Assembly (NCBI RefSeq): GCF_015351025.1
Contig: NZ_JADKRV010000003.1
Coordinates: 248,001-312,000, forward strand
DNA: 64,000 nucleotides
Direction: 5' to 3'
DNA from: Curtobacterium sp. VKM Ac-1376
GTDB taxonomy: Bacteria; Actinomycetota; Actinomycetes; Actinomycetales; Microbacteriaceae
In this document: positions 19,208-27,439 of the stretch, one piece after another
Numbering within the stretch: the stretch's first letter is position 1
How the letters are laid out: each line of letters starts with the position of its first letter
The notes under the pieces: generated by a model
The model's database searches: none
What the model saw: only the letters and a program-made list of their open reading frames with translations
What the model was told of the DNA's origin: nothing
Program-made: the position numbers and the translations under genes

Positions 19208-20606
19208 GCACGACGCGCTGCGCGCACCCGCCGAACCGGCCGCGCAGCCCGCGCACCCGGCCGCGCCCGCCGGACCGGCAGCGCCCGCGCGACCGGCCGC
19301 GCCCGCCGAACCGGCCGCGCAGCGCGCCCGCCGCGTCGACGTCTTCGTCGCCCTCGGCACGGCCGTCGTCGCGATCGGCCTGCTGCTCGGCCTGCCGCCC
19401 CTCGACGCCGTCGACCCCGACGTGGGCGTCAGCACCACCTACCCCGCCGTCGCGAGCTGGTCGTGGACCGTCCTGGCCCTCGGCCTGCTCGCCCAGTCCG
19501 CCGCCCTGCTCGCCGCCCGCCGGGCGACCCGCACCACGCTCCTCGTGGTCGCAGCCCTGCCGGTGCTGGTCGCCGGGATCGCCCCGCAGTCGTCCGACCT
19601 GTTCGGCCTGACGGCCCTGCCGGTGGTCGTCGCCGTCGTCCTCGCGGCACTCCGCGTCCCGCTGGCCCGGCTCTGGCCGGCACTGCTGGTCGCCGCAGCC
19701 CTGGTCGCCGCGGGCAGCGCGGTCGTGTTCGCGGTCGGCGGCGGCGGGTTCCGGGGCGACTCCGCCCAGGCGCTCGCCGGCTCGCTCGGCCAGGGCGTGC
19801 TGCAGGCCGTCGGCGCCGTCGGGCTGCCGCTCCTGGTCACCCTGCTCGTGCAGTCCCGCCGCGAGGTCCGCGTCGCCCGCACCGCCGAAGCGAGCGCGGT
19901 GGACCGTGAGCAGGACGCCCTGGTCGATGCCGCCGTGTCCCGCGAGCGGGCCGCGATGGCCCGTGAGCTCCACGACATCGCCGCGCACCACCTGTCCGGC
20001 ATCGCCCTGATGGCCGCCGTCATCGACCGGCAGATCGACGCCGACCCGGAGCGTGCCCACGAGGGCGCTCGCCAGGTCCGTGAGCAGAGCACCGCCGTGC
20101 TCGACGACCTCCGCCGCCTGGTCGGTCTGCTCCGCGACGACACCCCCGCCGAGCGCGCCGTCGAGACCATCGCCGGCGTCGTCGACCTGACGGAGCGCGC
20201 CCGGTTCCGCAGCGACGTCCGGCTGGACGTGCTGGCGGGGGACCGCCCGCTCGCCGACGGCGTCGGTCCGCTCGCACAGCTCGCCGCCTACCGCACCGTC
20301 CAGGAGGCCCTGGCCAACGCCGCTCTGCACGCCCCGTCCGCCCCGTGCACCGTCACCATCGACGACCGCGACGCGACCCGGCTGGTGATCCGGGTGGAGA
20401 ACGCACCGGCCGCCGTGCCGGCAGCGGAGACCTCTCGGTCGGGTGGCAACGGTCTGCGGGGGATGCGCGAGCGGGCAGACCTGGTCGGGGCGCGCCTCCA
20501 GACCGGCCCGACCGCCACCGGCGGATGGCTGGTGGAGCTGGCGCTCGGCCGGGAGGCACCTGCCGCACCCGCGCAGGACGCCGACGGTTCCGGGGTGGTC
20601 GCGTGA
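19194..20606 (+). CDS. NarL-type sensor histidine kinase
   Basis: 470 residues: a ~45-residue Pro/Ala-rich head made of near-repeats (AAPAGPAAPARPAAPAEPAA; a 24-bp tandem repeat in DNA), then about five membrane helices (50-215), a coiled linker, HisKA_3 with His260 in MARELHDIAAHHLSG, and an HATPase domain with NAALHAPSAP and GGNGLRGMRERA. It signals to the response regulator encoded next, whose start overlaps its stop (GTGA). The stimulus is unknown. Confidence 0.9.
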   Translation: MAPAEHDALRAPAEPAAQPAHPAAPAGPAAPARPAAPAEPAAQRARRVDVFVALGTAVVAIGLLLGLPPLDAVDPDVGVSTTYPAVASWSWTVLALGLLAQSAALLAARRATRTTLLVVAALPVLVAGIAPQSSDLFGLTALPVVVAVVLAALRVPLARLWPALLVAAALVAAGSAVVFAVGGGGFRGDSAQALAGSLGQGVLQAVGAVGLPLLVTLLVQSRREVRVARTAEASAVDREQDALVDAAVSRERAAMARELHDIAAHHLSGIALMAAVIDRQIDADPERAHEGARQVREQSTAVLDDLRRLVGLLRDDTPAERAVETIAGVVDLTERARFRSDVRLDVLAGDRPLADGVGPLAQLAAYRTVQEALANAALHAPSAPCTVTIDDRDATRLVIRVENAPAAVPAAETSRSGGNGLRGMRERADLVGARLQTGPTATGGWLVELALGREAPAAPAQDADGSGVVA

Positions 20607-21274
20607 TCCGCGTGCTGGTCGCGGACGACCAGCCCCTGGTCCGCGCCGGCGTGTCCGCACTGCTCGGCGCGGAGCCGGACATCGAGGTGGTCGGTGTGGC
20701 CGCCGACGGCGGCGAGGCGCTCGCGCTCGCGCGCGCCACCCGACCCGACGTCGCCTGCCTGGACATCCGGATGCCGGTGATGAACGGGATCGAGCTCGCG
20801 CGGATCTTCTGCGCCCCGGATGCCGATCCGGCGATCCCGGCGCTCATGCTGACGACGTTCGACCTGGACGACTACGTGTTCGGGGCGCTCGAGGCGGGGG
20901 CCTCGGGCTTCCTGCTCAAGGACGCGGAGCCCGACACCATCATCGACGCCGTGCGGCAGGTGGCCGCCGGCAACGGCACGCTCGACCAGGCCCTGACCCG
21001 GCGGGTGCTGCGGGAGTTCGTGTCACGGCGGAGCCTGCAACCGGTCTCCGGCGACCGGGCCGACGGCGTCCTGACCGCCCGCGAGCGCGAGGTGCTGCTG
21101 CTGCTGGCGCAGGGGATGTCGAACGACGAGATCGCGGCCGCGCTCGTGCTCGAGGTGTCGACCGTGAAGTCGCACCTGGCGCGGATGCTGCCGAAGCTCG
21201 GGGTGCGGTCGCGGTTGCAGGCCGTGGTGTGGGCGTACCAGAACCGGATCGTGGCGGTACCGGACCAGCCGTAG
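20603..21274 (+). CDS. NarL/LuxR-family response regulator
   Basis: 223 residues: receiver with acidic pair DD8-9, Asp54 (CLDIRMPVMNG) and Lys in GFLLKDAEP, and a C-terminal LuxR helix-turn-helix (LTAREREVLLLLAQGMSNDE, VSTVKSHLARML). Partner of the upstream kinase; the GTG at 20603 is translationally coupled. Neighbouring CPBP and lipoprotein genes are candidate targets, without direct evidence. Confidence 0.92.
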   Translation: MIRVLVADDQPLVRAGVSALLGAEPDIEVVGVAADGGEALALARATRPDVACLDIRMPVMNGIELARIFCAPDADPAIPALMLTTFDLDDYVFGALEAGASGFLLKDAEPDTIIDAVRQVAAGNGTLDQALTRRVLREFVSRRSLQPVSGDRADGVLTAREREVLLLLAQGMSNDEIAAALVLEVSTVKSHLARMLPKLGVRSRLQAVVWAYQNRIVAVPDQP

Positions 21275-21278
21275 GGCG

Positions 21279-21318
21279 GTCAGCCGGCGGGCTGCGGCGT
21301 CAGCCGGCGGGCTGCGGC
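21279..21318. repeat. 20-bp tandem duplication at the lipoprotein stop
   Basis: Two exact 20-bp copies (21279-21298 and 21299-21318) carry the last codons and stop of the minus-strand lipoprotein gene. The duplicate behind the stop is untranslated. Confidence 0.8.
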
Positions 21319-21788
21319 TCGGCGGCCCCGGGGACGACGAGCTGCCAGACGTCGTCGTCCTCGGTGGGGGAGAGGTACAGGCGGAAGGCGCCCTGGTCGG
21401 CGAGCGGGTCGCCGTCGAGGTACTCGACCGGTTCGCCGCTCGTCTCGCACTGGTCCGAGGTGCTGATGACCTGGATGGTGTCGCCGGGCGCGGCGCCCTC
21501 GGCACCCTCGTCGCCCTTGGAGACGTCGGTGACCGTCGCCTCGTACACGTCGTAGATGCCCTGGAACTCGACGGTGCGGTCGGTCTTGGTGACGTCGGCG
21601 TCGACGACGAGGTCGGCGGCGTCGCGGCGTTCGGCCGGGGTCTCGAGGGCGATGTGGTCGGCGCACATGACGCTCGTCACGTCGACGCCGCCCGCTGGCG
21701 TGATGTGGCCGTCACTGTCGCACCCGGCCAGGGATCCGCCGAGCACCACGACGAGTGCCACGACCGGTGCGATCCGTCCCCACTGCAT
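21300..21788 (-). CDS. secreted lipoprotein of unknown function
   Basis: 162 residues with a lipoprotein signal: hydrophobic stretch then LGGSLAGC, so Cys22 is the likely lipid anchor. Further Cys residues (VMCADH, DQCETS) may form a disulfide. No known domain is recognised. The ATG at 21788 follows a -10 box (CATACT) by 6 nt, which suggests a leaderless mRNA; there is no Shine-Dalgarno site. Confidence 0.8.
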   Translation of the reverse strand: MQWGRIAPVVALVVVLGGSLAGCDSDGHITPAGGVDVTSVMCADHIALETPAERRDAADLVVDADVTKTDRTVEFQGIYDVYEATVTDVSKGDEGAEGAAPGDTIQVISTSDQCETSGEPVEYLDGDPLADQGAFRLYLSPTEDDDVWQLVVPGAAEPQPAG

Positions 21789-21794
21789 GGGCTG

Positions 21795-21800
21795 AGTATG
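21795..21800 (-). promoter_or_regulatory. -10 box of lipoprotein gene
   Basis: CATACT on the minus strand, 6 nt before the ATG at 21788. Confidence 0.4.
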
Positions 21801-21820
21801 GCTCACCCGGGTGACGGGTG

Positions 21821-22045
21821 CTACCCCTTGGCGCCTTCGGCGGCGATGTGGATCGCCTGCTGCATCCGAACGGACGCCTTCTTCGACATCGGGACGGTCG
21901 GGTGGACGCCGTCGTACGTGCGGGACCACGGCCAGCCGCCGTCCAGCTTCGTGGGCCACGCGGCCTCGCGCTGTCCAGAGAACGCGCGTTCCCGTTCGGG
22001 GGGCTGCGCGACGTCGCTCGAGCCTGGTGCGATGTCTGCATGCAC
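21821..22045 (-). CDS. small ORF or 3' gene remnant
   Basis: The last ~50 codons (EAAWPTKLDGGWPWSRTYDG ... QQAIHIAAEGAKG) are strongly GC3-biased and read like a real protein, but no convincing start exists: the only start codon in frame is a GTG at 22045, which overlaps the divergent TetR start. It may be a leaderless small gene, or the tail of a gene whose 5' part was lost. Not recognised. Confidence 0.4.
   Translation of the reverse strand: MHADIAPGSSDVAQPPERERAFSGQREAAWPTKLDGGWPWSRTYDGVHPTVPMSKKASVRMQQAIHIAAEGAKG
22028..22033 (+). promoter_or_regulatory. -10 box of TetR gene at 22040
   Basis: TGCGAT, 6 nt before the ATG at 22040. It deviates from TANNNT at position 2 but keeps the spacing seen for other leaderless genes of the window. 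Confidence 0.35.
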
Positions 22046-22678
22046 ATCGACGCGCCGCCGGCCCCCACGATCGACGACCCCTCCCTGCGGGGCCAGGTCA
22101 TCCACGGGATGATCACCGCGCTGCGTTCCCGTCCCCTGCACGAGGTGACGCCCGAGGTCGTCGCCACTGCGGCCGGGGTGTCCACCGACGTGGTCGACCA
22201 CACGTTCCCGAGCTGGGACGGCCTGCTGTTGGCGACCATCGACCGGTGGAACGAGGACCGCACCACGCCGCTCATGCCCATCGCTGAGCAGCACGGCACG
22301 ATCCGGTTCCTGCGCGCGATCGTCACCGCGAACGTCGCGGACCCGTCGCTCATGCGGTTCCTGACGGCGACGCTGAACATCGCCGCGTCGCCGGAACACC
22401 CGCTGGCGCCGATGCTGCACGCCCGGTGGCGTCGGTTCCACGCGTTCGTGCAGAACTCGCTGGAGCGTGACGTGCTGCTCGGCCGCGAGCCGGGGACGAT
22501 GGAGCCCGCCCGCGGGTCCGAGCAGCTGCTCGCGACCTACGAGGGGCTGCAGCTGCAGTCGATGGTCCGGCCGGAGATGGACCTGCTCGAGGCGTTCGAC
22601 CGTGCGGTCACGCGACTGCGGGAAGGATGGTCCCGCGCGTACGTGCCGCCGCTCTGGGACCTCGACCAGGTCGGCTGA
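22040..22678 (+). CDS. TetR-like transcriptional regulator
   Basis: 212 residues. The N-terminal third has a TetR-type helix-turn-helix (VVATAAGVSTDVVDHTFPSW), and residues 60-190 are a helical ligand-binding region with ANVADPSLMRFLTATLNIAA. The HTH is less canonical than in the other two TetR proteins of the window. The target is unknown; it lies between a lipoprotein gene and a PP2C gene that it faces. Confidence 0.78.
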   Translation: MHIDAPPAPTIDDPSLRGQVIHGMITALRSRPLHEVTPEVVATAAGVSTDVVDHTFPSWDGLLLATIDRWNEDRTTPLMPIAEQHGTIRFLRAIVTANVADPSLMRFLTATLNIAASPEHPLAPMLHARWRRFHAFVQNSLERDVLLGREPGTMEPARGSEQLLATYEGLQLQSMVRPEMDLLEAFDRAVTRLREGWSRAYVPPLWDLDQVG

Positions 22679-22776
22679 TCCCACAGACCGAGGACGCTAG
22701 GGCGTTCCGAGGGCAGGCGCTCGACGTCTGCGACGCGCCGCCGCACGATTCGGGTTCGAGCGGCGGCGCGTACCAC

Positions 22777-24060
22777 TCATCCGGCGTGCATCACCAGGGG
22801 TCGTTCGTCGCCCACCTCGACCGGCTGTCGGCGGATGGCGATCACCGTCACGTCGTCGTCGTGCGGCACCTCGTCCGCACGCGCCGACAGTGCGAGCACC
22901 ACGGCGTGCGGGTCGCGACCGGCGCGGGCGATCTCGGCGACCGCCTCGATGGTCTCGTCGAGACCGTCGTACAGGTCGAGCACGCCGTCGCTGAACGAGA
23001 CGAGCAGGTCACCCGGCTCGAGCGTGCCCTGGGCCGTTGCCCACTCCTCGCGGATGCCGAGCCCGAGCGGCATGTCGCCCGAGCGGAGTCGATCGACGTG
23101 CCCGTCGGCACGGAGCACGAAGCTCAGTCCGTGCCCGGCGTCCGCCCACTGGAGCGCACCGTCGTCGGAGATCCGCGCGTGGAACAGCGTGGTGAAGGCG
23201 AGATCCGGGCCGACCCCCTCGGCGGTCAGGCCGTCGGACGCCCGCTTCAGCGCCTCGGCCGGGTCGTCGACCGTCCTGGCGCTCCGGAGCGTCGCGCGCA
23301 CCGCGGCGGCGATGAGTCCGGCGCCGACGCCCTTGCCCATCACGTCGCCGAGGCTCACCGCGACCCCGTTTTCCGTGGGGTACCAGTCGAAGAAGTCCCC
23401 GCCGACGCTCCTGGCCGGCAAGCACGCCCCCGCGACGGTGACGTCCTCGGTGATCCGGCCCGTGGTCGTCGGCAGCAGGGACCGCTGGACCGCGGCCGCC
23501 CGGTCGATCTCGGCGAGGACCTTGCCCTCGCGGGCCTGCGCGGTACGGACGCTGCGCCGTGCCCGCCGCGAGAGCTCGTGCACGATCACGGCGACGGTGC
23601 CGAACACGGCCACGGTCACCCCGAGTCGCACCAGCTCCTTGGCCCCGGGGGCATCACCCGGCGTCAGCACGTAGGGGGCGAGGATCACGAGCACCACACC
23701 GAGCACCGCGAAGACCACGGAACGTCGGTGCTCGAGCGACGCCCACCAGACGACGGGCAGGACGACGAGCGACGTGAAGACAGACGCGCCGGCCCCGGTC
23801 CCGGTGCGCAGCAGTGCGATCGTCAGGAAGTCGATGCCCAGCAGGACCGGCACCAGCCAACCGGCCCTCGGGAAGAACACGGGGACCGCGCTCAGCAGCG
23901 TCGCGAGCGCGGTACCGACCAGGCTCGCCAGGAAGAGGTCGGCGGCGCTGACCTGGAGGGTCGGCACGGTGACGCTGGCGATCGCCGACAGCGCCAACAG
24001 GCCGCTGATCGGAGCCTGACGGACGAGGGGGTTGTCGACGATGCTGGTTGGGCGAGGCAT
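22777..24060 (-). CDS. membrane-bound PP2C-type (SpoIIE) serine phosphatase
   Basis: 427 residues: five to six membrane helices in the first ~165 residues, a short coiled linker, and a SpoIIE/PP2C domain. Metal-site motifs are ARSVGGDFFDW, SLGDVMGKGVGAGL, FSDGVLDLYDG and HDDDVTVIAI. Such phosphatases usually activate anti-anti-sigma factors in partner-switching pathways; no partner is encoded nearby. A -10-like TAGCCT lies 9 nt before the ATG at 24060. Confidence 0.88.
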   Translation of the reverse strand: MPRPTSIVDNPLVRQAPISGLLALSAIASVTVPTLQVSAADLFLASLVGTALATLLSAVPVFFPRAGWLVPVLLGIDFLTIALLRTGTGAGASVFTSLVVLPVVWWASLEHRRSVVFAVLGVVLVILAPYVLTPGDAPGAKELVRLGVTVAVFGTVAVIVHELSRRARRSVRTAQAREGKVLAEIDRAAAVQRSLLPTTTGRITEDVTVAGACLPARSVGGDFFDWYPTENGVAVSLGDVMGKGVGAGLIAAAVRATLRSARTVDDPAEALKRASDGLTAEGVGPDLAFTTLFHARISDDGALQWADAGHGLSFVLRADGHVDRLRSGDMPLGLGIREEWATAQGTLEPGDLLVSFSDGVLDLYDGLDETIEAVAEIARAGRDPHAVVLALSARADEVPHDDDVTVIAIRRQPVEVGDERPLVMHAG

Positions 24061-24136
24061 GCTCAGTGCAGGCTAGTGGTGCGACGCACTCCGTGACCGC
24101 TCACGCGCCCTGATCTGGGGGCGGCTGCGTGCTCGC

Positions 24137-24859
24137 TCAGCGGGGCCAGGTGGCCACGACCGCGACCGCGTTGAACAGCACGTGGGCCAGGATCGCCCCG
24201 CCGATGCGGTCGGTCATCGCGACGAGCGTGCCGGTGAGCACACCGAGCAGGAACGTCGTCACGAAGACCTGGAACCCGCCGAGCGACGTGCCGCCCGCAC
24301 CGAGCAGCACGTGCAGCAGCGCGAACAGCAGCGCGGTGACCAGCACGGCCAGGAACCGCGTGCGCGGCGTGAGCTCGGCGGCAAGCCGGCGCTGGAACAG
24401 GCCACGGAACACGACCTCTTCGAGCACCGGGCTGACGACGACGATGCCGATCGCCGAGACGAGCAGCAACCCCACGTCCGGGGTGCCGAGCGTCGGCGCC
24501 GGGGTGAGCCCCGTCGCGCCCGTGAACGAGAGCGACAGGAACACGTCCACCACGCGGCAGATGATCACGATGCCGATGGCGAAGACCACGATGCCCAGGT
24601 CCAACCGCAGCCGCGACAGCATCGCCGAGCGCGAGGTCCGGCGGAGCACCACGGCAACCGCGACGACGAGGGGCACCCACACGGCCGCGTCGGCGGCGAG
24701 CACCTGCAGGATCGGCGAGGGGATCCCCCCGGTCCGGGTGATCTGGGCGGTGATCCGGGCGAGGATCACGGCGACACCGAGTGCGACCAGGATGACGATG
24801 AGGTCCCGCTGCCGCCGCACGCTGGGCTCGGTGGTGATCGGGGCCGACTCGGTGCTCAT
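24137..24859 (-). CDS. CPBP-family intramembrane metalloprotease
   Basis: 240 residues with about seven membrane helices and the CPBP signature PVLEEVVFRGLFQRR, then ALLFALLHVLLG and AHVLFNAVAV carrying the two His-containing motifs. Membrane protease or related activity; substrate unknown. The ATG at 24859 lies 6 nt after TACGGT, so the mRNA is probably leaderless. Confidence 0.88.
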   Translation of the reverse strand: MSTESAPITTEPSVRRQRDLIVILVALGVAVILARITAQITRTGGIPSPILQVLAADAAVWVPLVVAVAVVLRRTSRSAMLSRLRLDLGIVVFAIGIVIICRVVDVFLSLSFTGATGLTPAPTLGTPDVGLLLVSAIGIVVVSPVLEEVVFRGLFQRRLAAELTPRTRFLAVLVTALLFALLHVLLGAGGTSLGGFQVFVTTFLLGVLTGTLVAMTDRIGGAILAHVLFNAVAVVATWPR

Positions 24860-24865
24860 GGGGCC

Positions 24866-24871
24866 ACCGTA
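24866..24871 (-). promoter_or_regulatory. -10 box of CPBP gene at 24859
   Basis: TACGGT on the minus strand, 6 nt before the ATG; no ribosome site between them. Confidence 0.45.
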
Positions 24872-25011
24872 GAGGACACGGCGGGCCGACTGGCCACCCC
24901 ATCCGAGAAGTGCTCGAACATGTGGCACTATTTGTATGCCGTGCGCTGGGATTATCCCGGCCTGCCTGTGTCGGGACCACAGGGACGGTTCGGATCGGGG
25001 AAGGCAAAGGC

Positions 25012-26463
25012 GTGGAACTCCGCGACTACATCACGGTGCTCCGCAAGGGATGGGTACTGATCGTCGTACTCGCCCTGGTGGGAGTGGCCGCAGCCGCAGG
25101 GTTCTCCCTGCTGAAGAAGCCGGTCTACTCGGCATCGGCGCAGGTCTTCGTCTCGACGGAGACCACCGGCAGTGCGAGTGACCTGGCCCAGGGGAACACC
25201 TTCACCCAGCAGCGGGTCCTGACGTACTCGAACCTGGTGTCGACGCCGATCGTGCTCCTGCCGGTCATCTCGTCGCTCAAGCTCGACATGAACGCCGACC
25301 AGCTCGCGACGATGGTCACGGCGACGGCGCCGACGAGCACGACCCTCATCTCCATCTCGGTGGAGGGCACCGACCCGGTGCAGGCCGCTGACATCGCGAA
25401 CGCCACGTCGCAGAGCCTGACCAACGTCGTGCAGGACATCGAAGCCACCGATGCGAACGGCACGAGCACCGTCAAGCTCACCCGGGTCAAGCAGGCCGAC
25501 GTGCCGAGCACACCGGTCAGCCCGAACGTGCCCGTCAACGTCGCGCTCGGTCTGCTCGTCGGACTCGCGCTCGGCGTCGGCATCGCCGTGCTGCGCGAGA
25601 CCCTCGACAACCGCATCCGGACCGAGCTCGACGTCGAGAAGATCAGCGACAAGCCGGTCATCGGCGGGATCGCGTACGACAGCAAGGCCGCCGAGCGTCC
25701 GCTCATCGTGCAGGTCGACCCACGCAGCCCGCGGGCCGAGTCCTTCCGCACGCTCCGGACGAACCTGCAGTTCCTCGACATCGGGACCGGTTCCCGCACC
25801 TTCGTGATGACCTCGTCGATGCAGTCTGAGGGCAAGAGCACCACCGTGGCGAACCTGGCGATCGCCCTGGACAGCGCAGGGTTCCGCGTCATCCTGATCG
25901 ACGCCGACCTGCGTCGCCCCCGCGTCGCCGAGTACATGGACGTCGAGGGCAACGCTGGCCTGACCGACGTCCTGATCGGGCGCGCGGACCTGGAGGACGT
26001 CGCCCACCCGTGGGGCCGCGGCAAGCTCGTCGTCCTGCCCGCCGGTCCGATCCCGCCGAACCCGTCCGAACTGCTCGGGTCGCGCGCCATGCAGGACCTG
26101 ATCGAACTGCTCGAGCAGCAGTTCGACTACGTCCTGTTCGACGCACCGCCGCTCTTGCCGGTGACGGACGCGGCGATCCTCGCCAAGAAGGCGTCCGGTG
26201 CGATCCTCGCCGTCGCCTCCGGCCAGACGCTCAAGGGCCAACTCGCCGCCGCGGTCGCGTCGCTCGAGAACGTCGGTGCCCCCGTCTCGGGCTTCGTCAT
26301 CACGAAGATGCCACTCAAGGGCCCGGGTGCCTACGGCTACGGCCGGTACGGCTACGGGTACGGCTACGGGCTGGACGAGGAAGACAAGTCGGCGACGACG
26401 TCGGTGCACCCGCCCAAGCGCATCGGCAAAAAGCTCGGCGTCCTCCGTCGAGCAGGACGCTGA
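25012..26463 (+). CDS. Wzz-like chain-length regulator fused to BY-type tyrosine kinase
   Basis: 483 residues. N-terminal Wzz domain with two membrane helices (about 15-37 and 178-198), then a cytosolic BY-kinase: Walker A SSMQSEGKST (about 268-277), Walker A' ILIDADLRRP, Walker B YVLFDAPPL. The C-terminal tail has a cluster of about seven tyrosines (YGYGRYGYGYGYG), the usual autophosphorylation site. It controls polymer length and export and opens the exopolysaccharide locus. The GTG at 25012 follows GGGGAAGG by 7 nt. A low-GC stretch at 24918-24960 probably contains the promoter. Confidence 0.93.
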   Translation: MELRDYITVLRKGWVLIVVLALVGVAAAAGFSLLKKPVYSASAQVFVSTETTGSASDLAQGNTFTQQRVLTYSNLVSTPIVLLPVISSLKLDMNADQLATMVTATAPTSTTLISISVEGTDPVQAADIANATSQSLTNVVQDIEATDANGTSTVKLTRVKQADVPSTPVSPNVPVNVALGLLVGLALGVGIAVLRETLDNRIRTELDVEKISDKPVIGGIAYDSKAAERPLIVQVDPRSPRAESFRTLRTNLQFLDIGTGSRTFVMTSSMQSEGKSTTVANLAIALDSAGFRVILIDADLRRPRVAEYMDVEGNAGLTDVLIGRADLEDVAHPWGRGKLVVLPAGPIPPNPSELLGSRAMQDLIELLEQQFDYVLFDAPPLLPVTDAAILAKKASGAILAVASGQTLKGQLAAAVASLENVGAPVSGFVITKMPLKGPGAYGYGRYGYGYGYGLDEEDKSATTSVHPPKRIGKKLGVLRRAGR

Positions 26464-26478
26464 ACGGGGTCGGGGGAC

Positions 26479-27426
26479 ATGGACAATCGCCGAGGGACCC
26501 GAAGCCTCGGCCGCTCACTGCCCAGGACCACCCTGATCTTGGTGGCCGTCGTGGTGGTGGTGCTGGTCGTCCTCGACATCGTGCTCGTCGCGCTCGCCCT
26601 GGGCAGGACGGATTCCGAGCAGAACGGCCCTGCGGGCCCCATCCCCACCTTCACGAGCACCCCGCACACGGCCGAGACGCCGACGGCGGGAGCGTCTGCT
26701 GACGCAGACACGGCTTCGTCGGGCGAGACGGCTCACCGCCTCTTGTCAGCGGTCGACGGCCAGGAGGCATGGCGTGCGTCCGCCGGAACGTGCGGCGGTC
26801 CCCGACCGGTGCTGGAACACACCGTGGACGGCGGGGCGACGTGGGTTCCGGTGGGACTCGGGACAGACGTCGGATCGCTCATGGCGATCCGCGCCTCCGA
26901 TGCGGAGCTCTCGGTCCTGGTGGGCGTCGGCGAGGACTGCACCGCGACGGTGCGGACCAGCACCGACGCCGGCGTGACCTGGGATGCCGGAACGGCCGGC
27001 GCCGCCGGCGCCGGCATCACCGCCGACGGTGTCGTGCTCGCAGGCGAGACCGTCCAGGCTCCTTGTACCGACCCGATCGACGCGTTCCAGGGGGAGCAGA
27101 CCTCGGTCGTCATCTGCGACGGCCACCTCGAGTGGCGCACCGGTACTGCAGCGTGGGTCGACGTGCCGATGGGCGGCGTGCGCTCGATCGGCGTGGACGG
27201 CGGCGAGTACACGCTGGCGCGTGTCGGCGCGGCGTCGTGCGACGGCGTGCAGTTCGAGACCATGCCCGCGGCTGACGTGACCCCAACGACCCCGACGACG
27301 CCGATCGGTTGCGCCACCGGCGCGGACACCGACGGAACCGTCTCGATCGACCGCGTCGAACAGGACGTGTGGCTGTGGGACGGCGACACGGTGCGGGTCT
27401 CCGCGGACGGCGGAGCGTCCTGGTGA
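26479..27426 (+). CDS. single-pass membrane protein with BNR/Asp-box-like repeats
   Basis: 315 residues: one membrane helix (about 20-42), a Thr/Ala/Pro-rich linker, and an extracellular part with three Asp-box-like motifs (TVDGGATWVPV, STDAGVTWDAG, SADGGASW at the very end). This suggests a small beta-propeller or a fragment of a sialidase-like fold; an enzyme active site cannot be seen. Position between the kinase and priming transferase suggests a role in polymer assembly or surface retention. Spacing of 13-15 nt to both neighbours fits one operon. Confidence 0.65.
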   Translation: MDNRRGTRSLGRSLPRTTLILVAVVVVVLVVLDIVLVALALGRTDSEQNGPAGPIPTFTSTPHTAETPTAGASADADTASSGETAHRLLSAVDGQEAWRASAGTCGGPRPVLEHTVDGGATWVPVGLGTDVGSLMAIRASDAELSVLVGVGEDCTATVRTSTDAGVTWDAGTAGAAGAGITADGVVLAGETVQAPCTDPIDAFQGEQTSVVICDGHLEWRTGTAAWVDVPMGGVRSIGVDGGEYTLARVGAASCDGVQFETMPAADVTPTTPTTPIGCATGADTDGTVSIDRVEQDVWLWDGDTVRVSADGGASW

Positions 27427-27439
27427 CCGGGCCGCGCGC

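Noticed and set aside
19230..19330. Possible short-unit repeat array (CRISPR-like)
   Set aside because: The repeats encode the Pro/Ala-rich head of the kinase in frame; there are no spacers of constant length.
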